This document shows positions 6,191 to 8,483 of a DNA stretch of 8,483 bases, piece by piece. Position numbers and translations under genes: made by a program. The notes beneath the pieces are model-generated. The model was not told where the DNA came from. It ran no database searches and saw only the letters and a list, made by a program, of their open reading frames with translations. This DNA comes from CAZWXH01 sp964637725 (GTDB lineage: Bacteria; Bacillota_I; Bacilli_A; Erysipelotrichales; Coprobacillaceae), in NCBI GenBank assembly GCA_964637725.1, contig CAZWXH010000078.1:1-8483 (forward strand), given 5' to 3'. Position 1 is the first letter of the stretch; every line of letters starts with the position of its first letter.

Positions 6191-6503
6191 TATTGCTGTA
6201 CTTGTTGAAACTTATGGCGAGTATTTGCATGTTTATTATGCAGATAAACACAATGAAGTGTTAGCATCTATCATTCCAGATTATCAAATATATGATGAAT
6301 ATATTGGTTACAAGAAACCCATCATTATTCAAAATAATTTATTGTATCCGACAATGAATTGTAAACATCAATTTTGTCGATGGATTAATTTAGAGTATTT
6401 AGAAGAAAATGATTTGTTTTTCTTTTCTTTATTAAAAACAAAATCACTTTTTGAAATTGCAAAGAAAATGTATATAAGAGAAAAAAGAAAACAAATACAA
6501 TAA
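6165..6503 (+). CDS. Short ComK-like protein (competence regulator family), non-ATG start
   Basis: An ORF of up to 112 aa. Its middle, YKKPIII...LLYPTMNCKHQFCRWINLEYLE (about 49-80), follows the conserved ComK pattern K-P-I-x-V...F-P-T...C-x-W-I, and the IAVLVETYG near the start resembles IAVLPEE in B. subtilis ComK. ComK is a DNA-binding activator of late competence genes; B. subtilis ComK has about 190 aa, so this is a compact form lacking the long C-terminal part, and its tail is basic (KKMYIREKRKQ). There is no usable in-frame ATG: candidates are TTG at 6165, inside ridA, and ATT at 6192, one base after the ridA stop (the same TAA-T spacing as malA/EIIA). No good ribosome binding site is seen, so translation would be coupled to ridA, or the start has been lost. 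Family assignment is from motif memory. Confidence 0.55.
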   Translation: MKSSLLGHNIAVLVETYGEYLHVYYADKHNEVLASIIPDYQIYDEYIGYKKPIIIQNNLLYPTMNCKHQFCRWINLEYLEENDLFFFSLLKTKSLFEIAKKMYIREKRKQIQ

Positions 6504-6576
6504 TCACTTTATCAAGTGATCTCAAAAGAGAGCAGATAATGATATCTACTCTCTTTTGATTATAAAAAGGTCTTTT
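6503..6576 (+). terminator. Stacked hairpins ending the ridA unit, probable terminator
   Basis: Three structures follow the ORF stop. ATCACTT/AAGTGAT (6503-6520) forms a 7-bp hairpin. TCAAAAGAGAG (6522-6532) pairs with CTCTCTTTTGA (6549-6559), continuing after one mismatch with AGATA/TATCT around an ATGA loop, giving a 38-base hairpin. AAAAAG/CTTTTT (6565-6576) is a short third one. A T-run directly after the long stem is lacking (TT, then A-rich), so termination is likely but not canonical. Confidence 0.5.
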
Positions 6577-6587
6577 TAAGGTATACT
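6556..6587 (+). promoter_or_regulatory. Weak promoter candidate for the DUF3603-like gene
   Basis: TATACT (6582-6587) is a fair -10 box 29 bases before the ATG. The best -35 candidate, TTGATT (6556-6561), lies 20 bases upstream, longer than the usual 17, and overlaps the end of the long hairpin. A gene with its own strong ribosome binding site after a hairpin cluster needs a promoter about here, but the match is poor. Confidence 0.3.
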
Positions 6588-6616
6588 ATTCATAAGATAA
6601 AATAAGGGGGCTATTT

Positions 6617-7183
6617 ATGTTTTTAGTTAATTTTGTATATGATGATGAAGAGCTCTTAGAACCATATGAATGGCAAGTTGATGATAATTATGAAGAATTT
6701 TATTATCTCCCTCTTTATCGAGTGAAAGAAGATGTATTACATGATTTTATGTATGGAAAGCTTTACATTGAAGATATTGAAGATTCTATTTTTATTGTTG
6801 GAGATGGAAGTTATAGTGTTGTCATTGAAATGAAGAACTGTTGTATATATCGTAGAGGGACAGTCCCTTTTTCTCAACGAACAATGATTAATAAGATTAT
6901 GAAAACTGTTGGTTTTAGTCATTATGATTATCGCATTCTAGAAGAAGCGTATGAAAAGGAATACGGATTAACAAGAGAAGAAAGAATGAGAAAGATGTGT
7001 GTTGAGGAAGTTATTGATGAAATATTTGTGATTCAATATGAAGAGTTTGTTGAGATATGCAAACAACTTAATATTAAAGAACAAGATCCTAGTCAACAAT
7101 ATTTAGCTTTGAAACATAAACTAGAAAAAGGTTATTCTTCATTACATGAATTACTTTATAAAGAACTTATACAAAAACGATAG
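6617..7183 (+). CDS. DUF3603 / YjbA-like protein of unknown function
   Basis: A 188-aa soluble, acidic protein. The N-terminal part YEWQVDDNYEEFYYLPLYRV (17-36), a middle with IVGDGSYSVVIE (60-71) and the GLTREERMRK segment (117-126) followed by a helical stretch resemble B. subtilis YjbA, founder of the DUF3603 family, including its GLTRKER motif. No function is established for the family and no catalytic residues stand out; two adjacent cysteines are at 75-76. In B. subtilis, as I recall, yjbA lies next to trpS, and this gene is also trpS's neighbour, though convergent here, which supports the call. AAGGGGG ends 6 bases before the ATG. At 188 aa it is shorter than YjbA (about 250). Its last codons lie in the terminator shared with trpS. 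Confidence 0.65.
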   Translation: MFLVNFVYDDEELLEPYEWQVDDNYEEFYYLPLYRVKEDVLHDFMYGKLYIEDIEDSIFIVGDGSYSVVIEMKNCCIYRRGTVPFSQRTMINKIMKTVGFSHYDYRILEEAYEKEYGLTREERMRKMCVEEVIDEIFVIQYEEFVEICKQLNIKEQDPSQQYLALKHKLEKGYSSLHELLYKELIQKR

Positions 7184-7199
7184 TGCGAACTATCGTTTT
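7174..7199. terminator. Bidirectional terminator built from both gene ends
   Basis: AAAACGATAGT (7174-7184) and ACTATCGTTTT (7189-7199) pair perfectly over 11 bases around a GCGA (GNRA-type) loop. T-runs of four to five follow on each strand, so it can stop transcripts from both sides. The stem contains the final Lys-Arg-stop codons of the DUF3603-like gene and of trpS on opposite strands; the two stops are only six bases apart. Confidence 0.85.
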
Positions 7200-8179
7200 G
7201 TGATTGTGATTCCTATTTTTCTTTCAACTTTAGCAAGTTTTTTTCTGGCTAAATGTCTTGCTTTATCAGCGCCTAATTCTAAGATATCATCAAGGTAAGA
7301 ACCTGTCATTATTTCATTATACTTAGTTTGAATTTTTAATAATTCTTCACCAACTATTTCGGCAAGATCGCCTTTAAATACACCGTAACCTTGATCAACA
7401 TATTGTTTTTCAATATCTTGAATTGATCTATTTGATAGAATAGAGTATATCTCTAATAAATTTGATATACCAGGTTTGTTCAATGGATCATAAATGATCG
7501 AATTATCACTATCAGTCATTGCTGACTTAATTTTCTTTTTTGAGATATTGATATCATCAAGAATATAGATAGTCCCTTTTCCGATTTTATCAGATTTAGA
7601 CATTTTCTTGGTTGGATCTTGTAAGTCCATGATTCTACCACCAACCTTAGCAATTAATGGTTCGGGGATTTTAAAAGTATCACTATAACGTGAATTAAAT
7701 CTTTCAGCGATATCACGGCATAGTTCAACGTGTTGTTTTTGATCATCTCCAACTGGAACATAATCAGGATCATACATTAATATATCGGCATTCATTAAAG
7801 AAGGGTAATTAAAGATTCCTGCACCAATGACTTCATTCTTAGAAGCTTTATCTTTGTATTGAGTCATTCTAGAGAGTTCTCCCATATTAACCATACATCC
7901 TAAATACCATCCTAGTTGTGCGTGTTCTAAGACATCCGATTGTAAAAATAAAGTCACTTTTTTAGGATCTAGACCAGCTGCAATATATAAAGCAATTAAA
8001 TCTCTGGTATTTTTTCTAAGCACTGAAGGTTCTTGATAATTCGTCATGGAATGTAGATTGGCAATAAAGATATACATTTCATATTCATCTTGATAAGAAA
8101 CAAAGGGCTTTATTGCACCTATGTAATTTCCTAAAGTTACTCTTCCTGTTGGTTTAATTCCACTTAACATTCTTTTCAT
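7190..8179 (-). CDS. trpS: Tryptophanyl-tRNA synthetase
   Basis: Class I aminoacyl-tRNA synthetase that charges tRNA-Trp with tryptophan; an essential cytoplasmic homodimer. The 329 aa match the compact bacterial TrpRS (about 330). The HIGH-type ATP site is in PTGRVTLGNYIGAI (10-23), the tryptophan pocket includes ADILMYD (131-137, Asp132 as in the B. stearothermophilus enzyme), VPVGDDQKQH is at 141-150, and the second ATP signature KMSKS is at 192-196. AAGGAGG at 8193-8187, 7 bases before the ATG, fixes the start. It is the only gene on the - strand here and has its own promoter and tryptophan T-box leader, so expression rises when uncharged tRNA-Trp accumulates. Its 3' end converges on the DUF3603-like gene. 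Confidence 0.98.
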   Translation of the reverse strand: MKRMLSGIKPTGRVTLGNYIGAIKPFVSYQDEYEMYIFIANLHSMTNYQEPSVLRKNTRDLIALYIAAGLDPKKVTLFLQSDVLEHAQLGWYLGCMVNMGELSRMTQYKDKASKNEVIGAGIFNYPSLMNADILMYDPDYVPVGDDQKQHVELCRDIAERFNSRYSDTFKIPEPLIAKVGGRIMDLQDPTKKMSKSDKIGKGTIYILDDINISKKKIKSAMTDSDNSIIYDPLNKPGISNLLEIYSILSNRSIQDIEKQYVDQGYGVFKGDLAEIVGEELLKIQTKYNEIMTGSYLDDILELGADKARHLARKKLAKVERKIGITITKR

Positions 8180-8198
8180 ATGTTTTCCTCCTTGAAAT

Positions 8199-8222
8199 AA
8201 AAAAACGTCCTACTAAAGGACG
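8199..8222 (-). terminator. T-box attenuator terminator before trpS
   Basis: CGTCCT (8222-8217) and AGGACG (8211-8206) form a 6-bp stem with a TTAGT loop, followed by seven T (8205-8199). It forms when tRNA-Trp is charged; its 5' arm is shared with the antiterminator. It ends about 20 bases before the trpS ATG, just ahead of the ribosome binding site. Confidence 0.9.
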
Positions 8223-8411
8223 AAATTATCGCGGTACCACCTTTATTCATATCATTGATATGCTCTTAAATCATAACGTGATTAACGATAAGCTACTCAT
8301 GCAACTTATAACTCCAGAATCCCAATTCATTTATAATAATGACTTGTTTTCACCATCCACAAGTTCTCTTAATTCAATAATTATAAACTACTTTATTCTT
8401 TCTTAGTCTCT
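8199..8411 (-). promoter_or_regulatory. Tryptophan T-box leader of trpS
   Basis: A tRNA-sensing riboswitch that fills the gene-free stretch before trpS. Reading down the - strand: GAGA near the transcript start; a lower helix AGAAT/ATTCT (8399-8395 with 8320-8316); AGTA (8392-8389) in the specifier loop; an upper helix TTTATAAT/ATTATAAA (8387-8380 with 8337-8330); and a distal hairpin ACTTG/CAAGT (8364-8360 with 8346-8342) with the GGATGGTG loop. The other strand of the specifier loop carries TGG (8324-8322), the Trp codon. Stem III is CATATC-AAT-GATATG (8262-8248). The T-box AAAGGTGGTACCGCG lies at 8244-8230, with UGGU (8239-8236) to pair with the uncharged tRNA 3' end. AAAGG can pair with CCTTT (8219-8215) as antiterminator instead of the terminator stem. 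I did not resolve stem II. Confidence 0.93.
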
Positions 8412-8417
8412 ATGCGT

Positions 8418-8446
8418 ATTATAAATTGAATTATGATAAAAATCAA
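8418..8446 (-). promoter_or_regulatory. Promoter of trpS
   Basis: On the - strand TTGATT (8446-8441) and TATAAT (8423-8418) are separated by exactly 17 bases, near consensus. Transcription would start about 8411, just before the GAGA that opens the T-box leader. The rest of the window (8447-8483) is AT-rich and I see no gene in it. Confidence 0.8.
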
Positions 8447-8483
8447 TAGAATAACAAAAAAGAATTTCATAAAGAGTTAATTT

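Noticed and set aside
1..8483. CRISPR arrays, insertion sequences, tRNA genes, phage or defence genes
   Set aside because: No direct repeat arrays, transposase motifs, cloverleaf structures or nuclease/helicase families were seen; the window is metabolic and housekeeping.

Overview
The window looks like chromosomal DNA of a low-GC Gram-positive bacterium (Bacillota). The AT-rich codon use, the T-box leader ahead of trpS, strong AGGAGG-type ribosome binding sites and the family mix suggest an Erysipelotrichia-like or related gut lineage; that placement is inference. TGG is used for Trp and TGA serves as a stop (position 4996), so the code is the standard bacterial one. All genes except trpS lie on the + strand.

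Positions 1-4121 hold a maltose / alpha-glucoside phosphotransferase (PTS) operon. After a terminator left from an upstream gene comes a promoter with a cre-like palindrome in its spacer and an inverted repeat around its -10 box. The genes are an EIICB permease (MalP/AglA type), an unrecognised four-helix membrane protein of 165 aa, a GH4 6-phospho-alpha-glucosidase, and a separate glucose-family EIIA whose start is one base after the previous stop. An intrinsic terminator begins in the last base of the EIIA stop codon. Together they would import and phosphorylate maltose-like sugars (phosphate passing from EIIA His80 to EIIB Cys464) and split the 6-phospho-disaccharide. A strong inverted repeat lies inside the EIIA gene.

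Positions 4122-5749 hold two overlapping genes for paralogous RpiR-family regulators (N-terminal HTH plus SIS sugar-phosphate domain). They are the likely controllers of the operon, since the B. subtilis mal operon is controlled by an RpiR-type protein (MalR/GlvR).

Positions 5750-6576 hold ridA with its own extended -10 promoter, followed by an overlapping short ORF without an ATG whose core resembles the competence regulator ComK. Stacked hairpins close this unit.

Positions 6577-8483 hold a DUF3603/YjbA-like gene convergent with trpS. A shared bidirectional terminator forms the last codons of both genes. trpS is preceded, on the - strand, by a complete tryptophan T-box leader (UGG specifier, T-box sequence, terminator) and a near-consensus promoter.

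The core metabolic genes are ordinary. The less usual material is the short ComK-like gene and its start, the unknown membrane protein in the mal operon, the coupled RpiR pair, the hairpin inside the EIIA gene, and the composite regulatory region ahead of malP.
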